A DNA stretch of 64,000 bases from Streptomyces paradoxus (GCF_014202475.1 NZ_JACHGV010000002.1:496001-560000), one strand, 5' to 3'; shown: positions 38,603-48,463, numbered from the stretch's first letter. Notes: a model not told the origin generated them from the letters alone. Translations and numbers: made by a program.

Positions 38603-40717
38603 TCAGGCCGTACCGACCTCGTCCGTGTCACCGGCCGTGGCCACCCGCTGCCCGGGCACGGCGTTCGCCAGCTCGGCCTCGCTCTCCGCGAGGGCGGCCG
38701 CGTCCCGCGACTGCTGGCCGCGGTTGCGGGTCTCGGCCTTGAGGGCGAGGTTCGCGACGGCGGTGTTGAACTGCTCCAGCGAGGTCGGCTCGTCCGGGCC
38801 CAGCAGGTACTGCTTGAGCTCCTTGCGGTCCTCGGCCAGCGGGTCGGCGTCCGGGGCGCGGACCGCACCGAGCAACTCGCCCAGCTCGGATGCGCTGTTG
38901 GACAGGATCACCGCCGCCCGCACAGCGGTGTTGTTCCGCTTGAACTCCTCGACGCCCACCTCGGCGGAGTCCGTGACCGCGTACGGCTTGCCGCTCGCGA
39001 TGAAGTCGGAGACCACGCTGGAGATGTCGGAGACCATGGCGTCGGAGACGTTGAAGCAGTCGTACAGCCGCGGCTCGGCGCCGGTGATGACGCGGTGCTC
39101 CCAGGACGGGAAGGAACGCCAGTAGGCGTCGTTCCACTCGGCGCGCAGCCGGGCGACCTCCTCGTGCCGGGCGACGTCGATCAGCCCGTCACGGGTGGCC
39201 ACGGCCTCGTCGCCACGGTCGCCGCCGGAGCCGGACAGCTGCGCGAGCCGGGCCTGGATCCGGTCCAGCTCGGCCTTGGCCTGCGCCTGGGCGGCGGTGT
39301 CGGGGATGAACCGGCTGTCGATGGCGCGCTCGGCGGCGGCCTTCTGCACCAGGGCGGTGATCCGCCGATGCGCGGCGCCGGCCTCCTTGCTGACGTTGCC
39401 GGTGAAGGGGTGCGGCTTGTACAGGACGCGGACCGGCGGGTCGGCCTGCACGAGCTGCTTCACGATGTTCTCGCCGGCCAGCACGACCGAGGTGTTGCCC
39501 GGGTTGCCGTCCCAGCCCTCCCAGGTGGGGGCGTACAGCACCGTCGGGATACGGCCCTCGGGCACACCCTGCCAGGTCTGGATCGGGGCGAGCTGCGGGC
39601 GGCCGACCTCGACGATGTCGTCGTCGCGGACACCGACGTCGGCGATGGCGTAGCGGTCGCGGCCCGCGCGGCCGGCCGTCCACACCTCGTCGTAGACCTT
39701 GCTGTACGGGTTGACGCTGGCGAGCTTGTCGCTGTCGCCGTGGCCGATGAAGACGTGCTTGATGGTGGGCACGCGCAGCATGTGGATGTTCTTGCCGACG
39801 TTGGCCGCGTAGAGCGCGACGCGCACCGTGGAGAGGTCCATGTTCATCAGGTGCACCCCTCCGGGCACGCAGATGACGGGGACCGTGGTGGGCGCCAGAT
39901 TGTTCAGGATGGCCCGCTCACGCAGGATGATCAGCGGCTTGGACTCCAGCTTCTCCATGGTGTCGAGCCACATGTTGACCTGGTAGGCGGAGTCCTTCGA
40001 ACCGGAGAAGTACAGGACCGTCTCGGGCTTGTACTCGCCCAGCCAGTCGTCGACGGCGGCCAGGACCTTCTCGGCGTTCGGCGGGATCTTCCGGCCGCGC
40101 ACGTACGGCACCAGCGTCAGGACGTACAGGGTGGCCACGGCCACGGTGACGCCGATGCCGATGAAGCCGATCAGGGCCGACTTGACCTGGGCCGCGACCA
40201 GGATGCCGACGACCGCCGCGAGGTCGAGGTGGAGCATCTTCTCGGCGGAGCGGTGCAGCAGCCTGCGGGGCGGGGCGTCCGGGATGCGGATGCGGGAGGC
40301 CAGGTCGACGTTGCGGGTGGCGACCGGCATGCGGCGGCGGTTGCGTATCAGCTGGACGAGCGCGCCGTGCGGGGCCTGCAGACCGTAGAAGGCGATGAAG
40401 CAGGCGATCGCCCCGTAGTAGATCAGGTTGTCCGCGAGGGACAGCCGGGCCAGCAGCAGGACGAGCAGCAGCTGCCGGATCAGGAAGCGGATCGACAGGC
40501 CCGCCCGCACCTTGCCGAGGCGGTTGATCAGGTAGCTGCCCTTGCGGTGCAGATAGTGGTCCGCCAGGTACGTCACGGCGGCCGCTGCCGCGAAGGCGGG
40601 AACGCTCGGGACGAGCGCGGCCAGCATGAGGGCGGGGAAGCCCGCCACCATGAGGACCGCCGCGGCCAGCTCGGCCGCGCTGCCCACCCGGGCGACGCGA
40701 ATAGCGGTGGATATCAC
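38603..40717 (-). CDS. Second membrane-anchored TagF-like polymerase
   Basis: The 704 residues have the same build as the protein at 35141: N-terminal membrane helices, then YFSGSKDSAYQVNMWLDTME, VFIGHGDSDKLASVNPYSKV, VLYAPTWEGWDGNPGNTSVV, LYKPHPFTGNVS and DAMVSDISSVVSDFIASGKP. The GTG start has AGCAGG upstream. The catalytic His/Asp/Ser residues expected for CDP-glycerol transferases are kept in both paralogues. An insert of about 60 residues with an acidic Gln-rich coiled region follows FTGNVS. It is oriented with the TarIJ-like gene upstream. Confidence 0.88.
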   Translation of the reverse strand: MISTAIRVARVGSAAELAAAVLMVAGFPALMLAALVPSVPAFAAAAAVTYLADHYLHRKGSYLINRLGKVRAGLSIRFLIRQLLLVLLLARLSLADNLIYYGAIACFIAFYGLQAPHGALVQLIRNRRRMPVATRNVDLASRIRIPDAPPRRLLHRSAEKMLHLDLAAVVGILVAAQVKSALIGFIGIGVTVAVATLYVLTLVPYVRGRKIPPNAEKVLAAVDDWLGEYKPETVLYFSGSKDSAYQVNMWLDTMEKLESKPLIILRERAILNNLAPTTVPVICVPGGVHLMNMDLSTVRVALYAANVGKNIHMLRVPTIKHVFIGHGDSDKLASVNPYSKVYDEVWTAGRAGRDRYAIADVGVRDDDIVEVGRPQLAPIQTWQGVPEGRIPTVLYAPTWEGWDGNPGNTSVVLAGENIVKQLVQADPPVRVLYKPHPFTGNVSKEAGAAHRRITALVQKAAAERAIDSRFIPDTAAQAQAKAELDRIQARLAQLSGSGGDRGDEAVATRDGLIDVARHEEVARLRAEWNDAYWRSFPSWEHRVITGAEPRLYDCFNVSDAMVSDISSVVSDFIASGKPYAVTDSAEVGVEEFKRNNTAVRAAVILSNSASELGELLGAVRAPDADPLAEDRKELKQYLLGPDEPTSLEQFNTAVANLALKAETRNRGQQSRDAAALAESEAELANAVPGQRVATAGDTDEVGTA

Positions 40718-40891
40718 GGAGAAACCTGCTCTTGGGAGGGGTGTGCCGGTCTTGGTTCGAGAATGCGGCTGGTCTGTGAATATTCGCGAGACTGTATGGA
40801 TTCAGGCCCCTGCGAACACTCCTGTCGACGAAAACCCGTTAACAGGAGGGCGCAGAGGCCTGAATTACTGAAGTCTATTTGGCGCCAATTA

Positions 40892-42388
40892 TTACACGCC
40901 GTCCTGCCGGTCCAGCACCGTGGCCAGTGCCTGCTCGAAGCCGGAGGCCCGGGCCGCGCCGGCCGTCGGGTCCTGCTGGCGGACGTCGATGACGTGGCCG
41001 GTGAGCTCGGAGAGCAGCACGTCGAGCGAGGTGCGGGCCACGGCCTCGGAGGACAGCAGGGAACCCGAGGGCTCCTGGCCGAAGGCCTTGGTGCGCATGG
41101 GGGTGGCGGTGCGCTCGGGGTTGATGCAGTTGACGCGGACGCCGTCGCCGGCCCACTCGTCGGACAGCGCCTGGGTGAGGTTCACCATGGCGGCCTTGGT
41201 GGAGGAGTACAGGCTGTACTCGGCACGGCCGCGCGTGTAGCTGCTGGAGGTGTAGAGCAGCAACTGGCCCTTGGTCTCGGACAGGTACTTGTACGACGAC
41301 CGGGCGATCTGCACCGGGGCCAGGTAGTTGACCTTCAGCGCCTCCTCGATGGTGGCGTTGTCGGTCTCGGCGAGCTTGCCTATGCGCAGCACACCGGCGG
41401 TGTTCACCACGTAGTCGATGCGGCCCGTCTCGGCGTAGGCCTTGGACAGGGCGTCGTCGACCTCCTCCGGGTTCTCCACGTGGGTGCCGGTGGTGGAGCG
41501 GCCCAGGGCGTAGACCTTGGCGCCGTAGGACTCGGCGAGCTCGGCGATGTCCTTGCCGATGCCGTAGCTGCCGCCGAAGACGACCATGGTCTTGCCGGTC
41601 AGCAGCTCGCGGTAGGCCTCCTCGGAGACCTGCTCGGGCGCGGCCGTGGAGGCGAGCTGGAAGAGCTTGTCGGCGATGAAGACGTCGACGGGCTGGGTGA
41701 CCTTCATGTTGTACTCGTCACCCGCGACGACGTGGATCGGCACGTCCGGCAGGTACTTGAGCACGACGGAGCAGTCGTCGGTCGCCTGGAAGTTGGGGTC
41801 GCCGGCGGCGACCTCGTAGGCCCGCTTGATCGTGGACAGCTTGAAAGCCTGCGGCGTCTGGCCGCGGCGCAGCCGGGAGCGGTCCGGGATCTCGGTGATG
41901 AACTCGCCGTCCTCGCCGTGCGTGCGCGTGACGATGATGGTGTCCGCGGACGGGATGGCCACGTCGACGGCCTGGAAGCGCTCCAGGGCGACGACGCAGT
42001 CGTCGATGACGCGCTGCGAGAGCAGGGGGCGCACGGCGTCGTGGAAGAGGACGTTGGCGTCCTCGCCCTCGGCCAGGCCCTCGCCCAGCGCGGCGATGGC
42101 GCGCTCGGTGGTCTCGTTCCTCGTGGAGCCGCCCTCGATGACCTTCGAGACCTTCTTGAATCCGGCCTTCGCGACGATCTTCTCGATGTCGGGCACGTAA
42201 CCCGGCGCCATCAGCACGATGATGTCGTCGATCGAGTCGGCCTTCTCGAAGGTGGCCAGCGTGTGCTCGATGACTGCCTTGCCGGCGATCTTCAGCAGCT
42301 GCTTGGGGATCGACAGACCCACGCGCTGACCGGTGCCACCGGCCAGGATCACTGCGGTGGTACGGGGCTTGGCTATGTGCTGGGACAC
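40892..42388 (-). CDS. Fused IspD/TarI-like cytidylyltransferase and SDR oxidoreductase
   Basis: The 498 residues contain two enzymes. Residues about 1-240 form a CTP-transferase (TAVILAGGTGQRVGLSIPKQ, LFHDAVRPL, RGQTPQAFKLSTI) and about 260-490 a short-chain dehydrogenase (VVFGGSYGIGKDIAELAESY, NTAGVLRIG, catalytic YSLYSSTKAA). The same fusion makes CDP-ribitol in H. influenzae Bcs1: the SDR reduces ribulose 5-phosphate and the transferase activates ribitol 5-phosphate. I infer a CDP-polyol supplied to the TagF-like polymerases. GTG at 42388 is preferred; the frame continues to 42433. Confidence 0.88.
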   Translation of the reverse strand: MSQHIAKPRTTAVILAGGTGQRVGLSIPKQLLKIAGKAVIEHTLATFEKADSIDDIIVLMAPGYVPDIEKIVAKAGFKKVSKVIEGGSTRNETTERAIAALGEGLAEGEDANVLFHDAVRPLLSQRVIDDCVVALERFQAVDVAIPSADTIIVTRTHGEDGEFITEIPDRSRLRRGQTPQAFKLSTIKRAYEVAAGDPNFQATDDCSVVLKYLPDVPIHVVAGDEYNMKVTQPVDVFIADKLFQLASTAAPEQVSEEAYRELLTGKTMVVFGGSYGIGKDIAELAESYGAKVYALGRSTTGTHVENPEEVDDALSKAYAETGRIDYVVNTAGVLRIGKLAETDNATIEEALKVNYLAPVQIARSSYKYLSETKGQLLLYTSSSYTRGRAEYSLYSSTKAAMVNLTQALSDEWAGDGVRVNCINPERTATPMRTKAFGQEPSGSLLSSEAVARTSLDVLLSELTGHVIDVRQQDPTAGAARASGFEQALATVLDRQDGV

Positions 42389-42743
42389 AGGTGACCTACC
42401 TTGGGGCGACAGGGAACTTCGAAATGGTCCCACTTGTGGTTACCGCAATGCAAGGTGAGCGACCTCCACCGCATATGTGCGCGCAACCCCTCATTCACCT
42501 GGTGACGCCGGTGATTGGCGAGACGGTTCCGCCGGCGCTGCGGCCGCCCCGGGAATTGCTGTGAGTAACTCCACAGAAGCGCAGCGACGCCGAAGCCGCT
42601 TGCGCCGGCGGCGACCGAGGACCCGCACGAGTTCCTTGGACGATGTCCGGTGCACGGTACGCGCTTTGCGGGTGTGCCCGGTGTCACGGCCGATTTCCGG
42701 ATCAAGATTCCGCAGCGTTTTGGTCTCGGCCGGGCCATACGCC
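42389..42743. other. Gene-free region upstream of the TarIJ-like gene
   Basis: This 355-bp stretch must hold the promoter of the fused cytidylyltransferase gene. I see no convincing gene; a 98-codon minus-strand frame rich in Arg (RRRRKRLRRRC) has no codon-bias support and overlaps the phoD terminator. Confidence 0.5.
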
Positions 42744-42780
42744 GTGAGCCCGGGACTCCGCGGAGGAGTCCCGGGCTCAC
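42744..42780 (-). terminator. Terminator of phoD
   Basis: GTGAGCCCGGGACTCC pairs perfectly with GGAGTCCCGGGCTCAC across a five-base loop, 18 bp past the phoD stop. Confidence 0.8.
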
Positions 42781-42797
42781 GCGCCACGCGGGTGCGG

Positions 42798-44345
42798 TCA
42801 GACGACCTCGACGCCCGGGCGGCCCGCCCGGACCCTCAGCCGGGCCAGCGTGCTCGGGGTCGCCGTGGCCTGCCGAACCGTGTCGACCACCCTGACCTGG
42901 GCGTCGATGCGGTCGCGGTGGACGTCGAAGAGGTGGTAGCCGCGGTGCGCGTCGAGCAGTTTCCAGTGCGGGTTGTCCGGGCGCCGCGGGTCCCACTCCC
43001 TGCGGAAGGCCTCCTGGTCCTGGTCGCCGTTGCTGGAGATGGAGGTGCCGACGAACTCGGCTCCGACGACCCCGGAGTCCGGGTCGGCGTAGTCCTCCTT
43101 GAGGTCGCTGATCATCGTCAGGTGCCGGTCGCCGGAGAGCACGACCGGGTTGCGGACCTGCCGGAACTCCTGGAGGAACCGGTTGCGTTCGGCCTGGTAG
43201 CCGTCCCAGGCGTCGTAGAACCAGAGCTTGCCCTCGCCGACCTTGAGGTCCGTCTCGGCCATCATGATCTGGGAGGCGATGAGGTTCCAGCGGGCGGGCG
43301 AGTCCTGCAGCCCGTTCAGCAGCCACTGCTTCTGCCGCGCGCCGAGCATGGTCAGCGACGGGTCCTGGGCGCCTTCCTGGCTGGTGGCCTGGTCGCTGCG
43401 GTACTGGCGGGTGTCCAGGACGTTGAGCCGGGCCAGGCGGCCGAACTCCAGGCGGCGGTACATCCGGATGTGCGGGCCGTCCGGGACGGCGGTGGCACGC
43501 ACCGGCATGTGCTCGTAGAACGCCTGGTAGGCCGCGGTGAGCCGGGCCACGAACGCGTCGTGCGGCTGCTTGTCGGGGTCCTGCGGGATCTCGCCCGCGA
43601 AGTCGTTGTCCACCTCGTGGTCGTCGAAGGTCACCACGAAGGGCGCGTTGGCGTGCATCGCCGCGAGATCGGGGTCCGTCCGGTACTGGGCGTACCGGTT
43701 GCGGTACTGGACGAGGCTGAACGGCTCGCCGGTGCCCTCGTGCCGCCGCAGGGCCGTCGCCGAGGGCGTGGACTCGTAGATGTAGTCGCCGACGAACACC
43801 ACGACGTCCGGGTCCTGGTCGAGCATGTCCGCGTATGGCGTGAAGTAGCCGTGCTGCCAGTTCTGGCAGGAGGCGAGAGCCATGCGCAGGGAGCCACCGG
43901 AGCTGTGGGGGTGGGGCGCGGTGCGGGTGCGGCCCACGGGAGAGAGCTGCCCGCTGGTGCGGAAGCGGTACCAGTACGTACGGTCCGCGCGCAGCCCGCG
44001 TACGTCCACGTGAACGCTGTGCCCGTACTCGGGCCGGGCCTGGGCGGTGCCCCGTCGGACGGGCTTTCTGAACCGGTGGTCCTCCGCGAGCTGCCATTCC
44101 ACCGGCACCACCCGGTCGGGCATACCGCCGCCGTTCAGCGGGTCGGGGGCCAGCCTGGTCCACAGCACGACGCCGTCGGGCAGCGGGTCGCCTGAGGAGA
44201 CGCCGAGGCTGAACACACCGTCGGGCAGCGGCGTCTCGGCCGCGCGGGCGGCGGCCGGAAGCCAGAGCTGGGCGGAGGCGGCGGCGCCGAGCACCGCGGC
44301 GCCGGCGGTCAGAAAGCGGCGTCGGTCGGGCGATCCTGCTGTCAT
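42798..44345 (-). CDS. phoD: Secreted alkaline phosphatase D
   Basis: The 515 residues open with a Tat signal (DRRRFLTAGAAVLGAAASAQ, cleavage after AAARAAE). The PhoD domain follows: FSLGVSSGDPLPDGVVLWTR, MALASCQNWQHGYFTPYADM, VVFVGDYIYES, FVVTFDDHEVDNDF and PVVLSGDRHL, with Asp, Cys, Asn and His residues typical of the Fe/Ca metal centre. It cleaves phosphodiesters and monoesters, including teichoic acids, during phosphate starvation. AAGGGAG lies seven bases upstream of the ATG. No clear PHO box could be assigned. Confidence 0.95.
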   Translation of the reverse strand: MTAGSPDRRRFLTAGAAVLGAAASAQLWLPAAARAAETPLPDGVFSLGVSSGDPLPDGVVLWTRLAPDPLNGGGMPDRVVPVEWQLAEDHRFRKPVRRGTAQARPEYGHSVHVDVRGLRADRTYWYRFRTSGQLSPVGRTRTAPHPHSSGGSLRMALASCQNWQHGYFTPYADMLDQDPDVVVFVGDYIYESTPSATALRRHEGTGEPFSLVQYRNRYAQYRTDPDLAAMHANAPFVVTFDDHEVDNDFAGEIPQDPDKQPHDAFVARLTAAYQAFYEHMPVRATAVPDGPHIRMYRRLEFGRLARLNVLDTRQYRSDQATSQEGAQDPSLTMLGARQKQWLLNGLQDSPARWNLIASQIMMAETDLKVGEGKLWFYDAWDGYQAERNRFLQEFRQVRNPVVLSGDRHLTMISDLKEDYADPDSGVVGAEFVGTSISSNGDQDQEAFRREWDPRRPDNPHWKLLDAHRGYHLFDVHRDRIDAQVRVVDTVRQATATPSTLARLRVRAGRPGVEVV

Positions 44346-44459
44346 CGGCTGACTCCCTTACCTCGCTGGCCACTTGGACACTGGGAAGCTTCACGTTCGC
44401 GGGCGGTCCGCCCGCTGAACGCCGGGGTTCACGTACATGACAACTAAGCAGACAAAGAG

Positions 44460-44504
44460 AGACTCGCCGCCAGCATCGGAACAAGCCGTTGCCGGGGCGA
44501 GTCT
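44460..44504 (-). terminator. Terminator of the FG-GAP gene
   Basis: AGACTCGCC pairs with GGCGAGTCT, with a nested CGG/CCG pairing in the loop, 20 bp past the stop. A T/C-rich tail (TCTCTTTGTC) follows on the minus strand. Confidence 0.65.
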
Positions 44505-44524
44505 GACAGGTGATCAGTACCGGG

Positions 44525-46015
44525 TCAGCGAGCGAAACCCGCGCCGAGTCCGGAGCCGCTCCTGACCGTGCCGAGGGTGCCCGCGCCGAAGCTGACCGAG
44601 CCGGTCGCGGTGGGGGTGTTGACCGGGTTGGGGAACGCCCAGACTCCGCCGTCCCGGTTCTCGCCCGGGGCGCCGGCGAACAGCTCGGCCCTGCCGTCAC
44701 CGTTGACGTCGAGCAGCGTGGTGTCGCTGCCGAAGAAGTCGTTCTGCTCCGCCGTGCCGGGGACGTTCCTGGTGTTCTGGTTCATGCTGTAGGCGCCCTC
44801 CCCGGTGAGCCCCTTCTTGCCGCCGCGCAGGACGGTGACCTGGCCGGCCGCGTACACGTCCCCGAGGTCCTCGCTCGCACTGCCCGTGGTGACGTCCGCG
44901 TAGCCGTCGGCGTTGACGTCGCCGACGGAGAGGCCGCCGCCGAAACCGTCGGCCCACTCCGAGCTGCCGGGCACCTCGGGGGTGCCCTGCGTGATGATCG
45001 TGGTGCGGGAGGTGTCGGGGCCGTCGGCCGAGCCGTGCACGACGCCGATCTGACCGCCCTTCAGCAGCGGGTCGTCGAGATCGACCTCGCCGAAGCCGTC
45101 GTTCGGGCGGCCGATGACGAGGTCGGCGTACCCGTCCTTGTCCACGTCGCCTACGCCGAGGCGCTCGCCGCCGCGCATGCGGGTGCCGTCGGGGTTGTTC
45201 AGCGGGGCGGGGGCGCTCAGGCCGTCGGGAGTGCCCCGCAGGTAGACCGCGCGGCGGTGCTTGTAGTCCGGGTCGTGCATGTCGTCGTTGTTGCGGTCGT
45301 GGATGAGCGCGACCAGGTCCGTGATGCCGTCGTGGTCGATGTCCCCGGCGGCCACGTCGTCCGTGAAGTACTCGGACTCGATGGCGAGGGTCCGGCTCTG
45401 CGCGGCGCCGGTGGTGCGGTCGAACGGCCCGTACAGCAGGCGGTTGCCGGTGGCGAGATCCAGATGGCCGTCGCCGTTGAAGTCGCCGAGCGAGGGGGTC
45501 TCGGCGTCGACCCGGTCCTCCTCGGTGCCGGTGGCCACGGCCGTACCGCCCGACAGGCCCCGCTTCCCGCCCCACAGCACGGCGAGGGTACCGGCGTAGG
45601 TGACCTCCCCGACGCCCTCACCCGGGGCGCCCACGACCAGGTCGGCGTAGCCGTCGCCGTCGAGGTCGCCGGCGGCGAGACCGTCGCCGTAGTCGTCGTT
45701 GGTCTCCGCGGCACCGGGTATGCCCGGGGTGTTCTGGCTGATGACCTGCTGGTGCGTCAGGTCGATGCCCTTGGCCGAGCCGTACACGACGGCCACGTAC
45801 CCGGCCTGGCCCTGCCCGTCGACCTTGCCGTGCGGGGCCGCGACGGCCAGGTCCTGGTAGCCGTCGCCGTTGAAGTCGTCCCGGAGTTTCTTCTCGGCGA
45901 CGGACGGGGCGGCGGGGGCGGCGTGCGCGGCCACCGGGGTGGTCACGGCCGCGACGACGGCGACGGCCGCCGCGACCGTCCGGCCGACCCTGCGCTTGCT
46001 CATGGACTGTGGCAC
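44525..46015 (-). CDS. Secreted FG-GAP/integrin-like beta-propeller protein
   Basis: The 496 residues start with a Sec signal (RRVGRTVAAAVAVVAAVTTP, cleavage near AAHAAP). About seven calcium-binding FG-GAP repeats follow, each with a D-x-D/N-x-D-G loop: DFNGDGYQDLAVAAP, DLDGDGYADLVVGAP, DFNGDGHLDLATGN, DIDHDGITDLVALI, DVDKDGYADLVIGRP, DVNADGYADVTTGS and DVNGDGRAELFAGAP. Together they close a seven-bladed propeller. Such proteins bind ligands at the surface; the ligand is unknown. The GTG at 46015 has GGAG five bases upstream; an ATG follows four codons later. Confidence 0.92.
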   Translation of the reverse strand: MPQSMSKRRVGRTVAAAVAVVAAVTTPVAAHAAPAAPSVAEKKLRDDFNGDGYQDLAVAAPHGKVDGQGQAGYVAVVYGSAKGIDLTHQQVISQNTPGIPGAAETNDDYGDGLAAGDLDGDGYADLVVGAPGEGVGEVTYAGTLAVLWGGKRGLSGGTAVATGTEEDRVDAETPSLGDFNGDGHLDLATGNRLLYGPFDRTTGAAQSRTLAIESEYFTDDVAAGDIDHDGITDLVALIHDRNNDDMHDPDYKHRRAVYLRGTPDGLSAPAPLNNPDGTRMRGGERLGVGDVDKDGYADLVIGRPNDGFGEVDLDDPLLKGGQIGVVHGSADGPDTSRTTIITQGTPEVPGSSEWADGFGGGLSVGDVNADGYADVTTGSASEDLGDVYAAGQVTVLRGGKKGLTGEGAYSMNQNTRNVPGTAEQNDFFGSDTTLLDVNGDGRAELFAGAPGENRDGGVWAFPNPVNTPTATGSVSFGAGTLGTVRSGSGLGAGFAR

Positions 46016-46146
46016 GTCGACTCCGTTGATCCGCTGGGCAGTTGTGGTGCGGCGAGGAACAAGATCCTCACCGCACCGCCCTGTACGACTCACCGGAGAA
46101 CGGCTTGGTTGCACCCAAGTCCGTTGCGAATTTGCTCTTTGTTAAC

Positions 46147-47583
46147 TCAGAACGGCTCGAAGTCGTCGAACTCCTGCTGCGCTTCGTCCCGTTCGGCCTG
46201 CCGGTCCTTGCGGCGCTGCGCGGCCGGCCGCTCCCCCTCGAACCGGTGGTCCTCACCGCGCCGGCCGAGCATTTCGGCCCCGGCCGTCATGGACGGCTCC
46301 CAGTCGAAGACGACCGCGTTGTCCTCGGGGCCGATGGCGACGCCGTCGCCACCGCGGGCGCCCGCCTTCATCAGCTGCTCCTCGACACCGAGCCGGTTGA
46401 GCCGGTCCGCGAGGTAGCCGACGGCCTCGTCGTTGTTGAAGTCGGTCTGGCGCACCCAGCGCTCGGGCTTCTCGCCGCGCACCCGGAACAGGCCGTCGGC
46501 CTCGCGCGTCACGGTGAAGCCGGTGTCGTCCACGGCCTTGGGCCGGATCACGATCCGGGTGGCCTCTTCCTTCGGCTTCGCGGCCCGCGCCTTCGCCACG
46601 AACTCCGCGAGCGCGTACGACAGCTCCTTCAGGCCCATGTGCGCCACGGCCGACACCTCGAAGACGCGGTAGCCGCGCGCCTCCAGGTCGGGCCGCACCA
46701 TCTCGGCCAGGTCCTTGCCGTCCGGTACGTCGATCTTGTTCAGGACGACGATCCGCGGCCGCTTGTCCAGCCCGCCGTACTGCCGCAGCTCCTCCTCGAT
46801 GATGTCGAGGTCGGAGACCGGGTCGCGGTCCGACTCCAGCGTCGCGGTGTCCAGGACGTGCACGAGCACGCTGCACCGCTCCACGTGCCGCAGGAACTCC
46901 AGGCCCAGGCCCTTGCCCTGGCTGGCCCCGGGAATCAGCCCGGGCACGTCCGCGATCGTGTAGACGGTCGAACCGGCCGTGACGACACCGAGGTTGGGCA
47001 CGAGGGTGGTGAAGGGGTAGTCGGCGATCTTCGGCTTGGCGGCGCTCAGCACCGAGATCAGCGACGACTTGCCGGCGCTCGGGTACCCGACGAGCGCCAC
47101 GTCGGCGACCGTCTTCAGCTCCAGGACGACGTCCCGCATGTCCCCCGGCTCGCCGAGCAGCGCGAAGCCGGGCGCCTTGCGCCGGGCGGAGGCCAGCGCC
47201 GCGTTGCCGAGCCCGCCCCGGCCGCCCTGCGCGGCGACGTACGACGTGCCGTGCCCGACCAGGTCGGCGAGGACGTTGCCCGCCTTGTCCAGCACCACCG
47301 TGCCGTCCGGAACCGGCAGGACGAGGTCCTGCCCGTCCTTGCCGAAGCGGTTGCCGCCCTCGCCGGGCTTGCCGTTGGTGGCCTTGCGGTGCGGCGAGTG
47401 GTGGTAGTCGAGGAGCGTGGTGATCGACTGGTCGACGGTGAGGATCACGTCCCCGCCACGTCCGCCGTTGCCGCCGTCCGGCCCCCCGAGGGGCTTGAAC
47501 TTCTCACGGTGGACGGAGGCACAGCCGTGGCCTCCGCTACCCGCGGCGACATGCAGCTCGACGCGGTCCACGAAGGTGGTCAT
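46147..47583 (-). CDS. obg: GTPase Obg/CgtA
   Basis: The 478 residues comprise the Gly-rich Obg domain ([36 protein letters not shown]), the GTPase domain with G1 GYPSAGKSS, switch [12 protein letters not shown] and G4 NKID, and a C-terminal OCT domain ([20 protein letters not shown]). It acts in late 50S assembly and, in Streptomyces, in control of aerial growth. The tail is Glu/Asp/Arg-rich and ends EFDDFEPF. It follows rplU and rpmA in the conserved order, but a hairpin intervenes. Confidence 0.97.
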   Translation of the reverse strand: MTTFVDRVELHVAAGSGGHGCASVHREKFKPLGGPDGGNGGRGGDVILTVDQSITTLLDYHHSPHRKATNGKPGEGGNRFGKDGQDLVLPVPDGTVVLDKAGNVLADLVGHGTSYVAAQGGRGGLGNAALASARRKAPGFALLGEPGDMRDVVLELKTVADVALVGYPSAGKSSLISVLSAAKPKIADYPFTTLVPNLGVVTAGSTVYTIADVPGLIPGASQGKGLGLEFLRHVERCSVLVHVLDTATLESDRDPVSDLDIIEEELRQYGGLDKRPRIVVLNKIDVPDGKDLAEMVRPDLEARGYRVFEVSAVAHMGLKELSYALAEFVAKARAAKPKEEATRIVIRPKAVDDTGFTVTREADGLFRVRGEKPERWVRQTDFNNDEAVGYLADRLNRLGVEEQLMKAGARGGDGVAIGPEDNAVVFDWEPSMTAGAEMLGRRGEDHRFEGERPAAQRRKDRQAERDEAQQEFDDFEPF

Positions 47584-47631
47584 GGGATGTGCCTCCAGTT
47601 ACTGCGGGAATGTCTAGGGGTAACACGCGAA

Positions 47632-47670
47632 AGGCGGACCCGCTTCCCGTGAGGGAAGTGAGGTCCGCCT
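47632..47670 (-). terminator. Hairpin between rpmA and obg
   Basis: An outer AGGCGGACC/GGTCCGCCT stem and an inner CTTCCC/GGGAAG stem lie between rpmA and obg. It can attenuate read-through from the ribosomal genes into obg. Confidence 0.65.
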
Positions 47671-47685
47671 CGCGAAAGTTTCCGA

Positions 47686-47940
47686 TCAGGCGACCGGAAC
47701 GATGTTCACGACCTTGCGGCCACGGTGGGTGCCGAACTGCACCGCACCCGCCGAGAGCGCGAACAGCGTGTCGTCGCCGCCACGGCCGACGCCGGAGCCC
47801 GGGTGGAAGTGGGTGCCACGCTGACGGACCAGGATCTCACCCGCGTTGACGACCTGACCGCCGAAGCGCTTCACGCCGAGCCGCTGGGCATTGGAGTCGC
47901 GACCGTTCCGGGTGGACGATGCGCCCTTCTTGTGTGCCAT
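47686..47940 (-). CDS. rpmA: 50S ribosomal protein L27
   Basis: The 84-residue protein begins [20 protein letters not shown] and contains [20 protein letters not shown], the canonical bL27 N terminus that reaches the peptidyl-transferase centre. No N-terminal cleavage extension like that of Firmicutes is present. It lies 14 bp downstream of rplU. Confidence 0.98.
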   Translation of the reverse strand: MAHKKGASSTRNGRDSNAQRLGVKRFGGQVVNAGEILVRQRGTHFHPGSGVGRGGDDTLFALSAGAVQFGTHRGRKVVNIVPVA

Positions 47941-47954
47941 TTCTCCTCAGTCCC

Positions 47955-48275
47955 TTACTTCGCAGCCGTGGGGATCTCAGTGACCTTGATCGCCGTGTAC
48001 TGCTGGCGGTGGCCCTGGCGACGGCGGTAACCCGTCTTGTTCTTGTAGCGCAGAATGTCGATCTTCTGGCCCTTGTGGTGGTCCACGACCTCGGCCTGGA
48101 CCTTGATGCCGGCCAGCACCCACGGGTCGCTGGTCACGGCGTCGCCGTCGACAACGAGCAGGGTCGAGAGCTCGACCGAGTCGCCAACCTTGGCAGTGGA
48201 AATCTTGTCAACCTCAACGATGTCGCCGACAGCAACCTTGTGCTGGCGACCACCGCTGCGCACGATGGCGTACAC
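47955..48275 (-). CDS. rplU: 50S ribosomal protein L21
   Basis: The 106 residues begin [20 protein letters not shown] (GTG start at 48275) and include [20 protein letters not shown], the L21 signature that contacts 23S rRNA. The frame extends upstream to 48464, but that part has no L21 similarity. It is the first gene of rplU-rpmA. Confidence 0.97.
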   Translation of the reverse strand: MYAIVRSGGRQHKVAVGDIVEVDKISTAKVGDSVELSTLLVVDGDAVTSDPWVLAGIKVQAEVVDHHKGQKIDILRYKNKTGYRRRQGHRQQYTAIKVTEIPTAAK

Positions 48276-48463
48276 GCGGAACTCACTCTCTAGCTCGGGA
48301 AACGGCACCCCCGCAGGCCAGCCGCCCGACTCAGCGAGCGGCCTCTCCTGGCGCCCGGCGCCCGGAGGATGAGGTTTACGGGGATGTGACGTGTCAGTCG
48401 ACACGCCGACGGTCAAGGTTACGGGGCCGCGGCCGAAGGGGTCAAACCGAGCCGGGCCCGCCA

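Noticed and set aside
38516..42394. A 1292-codon plus-strand open frame across the glycopolymer locus
   Set aside because: It is antisense to two well-supported genes and composed of Gly/Arg/Asp/Val-rich sequence without any domain. It is the expected shadow of GC-rich third positions.
42491..42787. 98-codon Arg-rich minus-strand frame upstream of the TarIJ-like gene
   Set aside because: It has no ribosome site, overlaps the phoD terminator hairpin and lacks the third-position GC pattern of real genes.
44346..44459. PHO boxes upstream of phoD
   Set aside because: GTTCA-type 11-mers occur at 44427-44437 and, on the other strand, at 44410-44420. They face each other and do not form the expected direct repeats.
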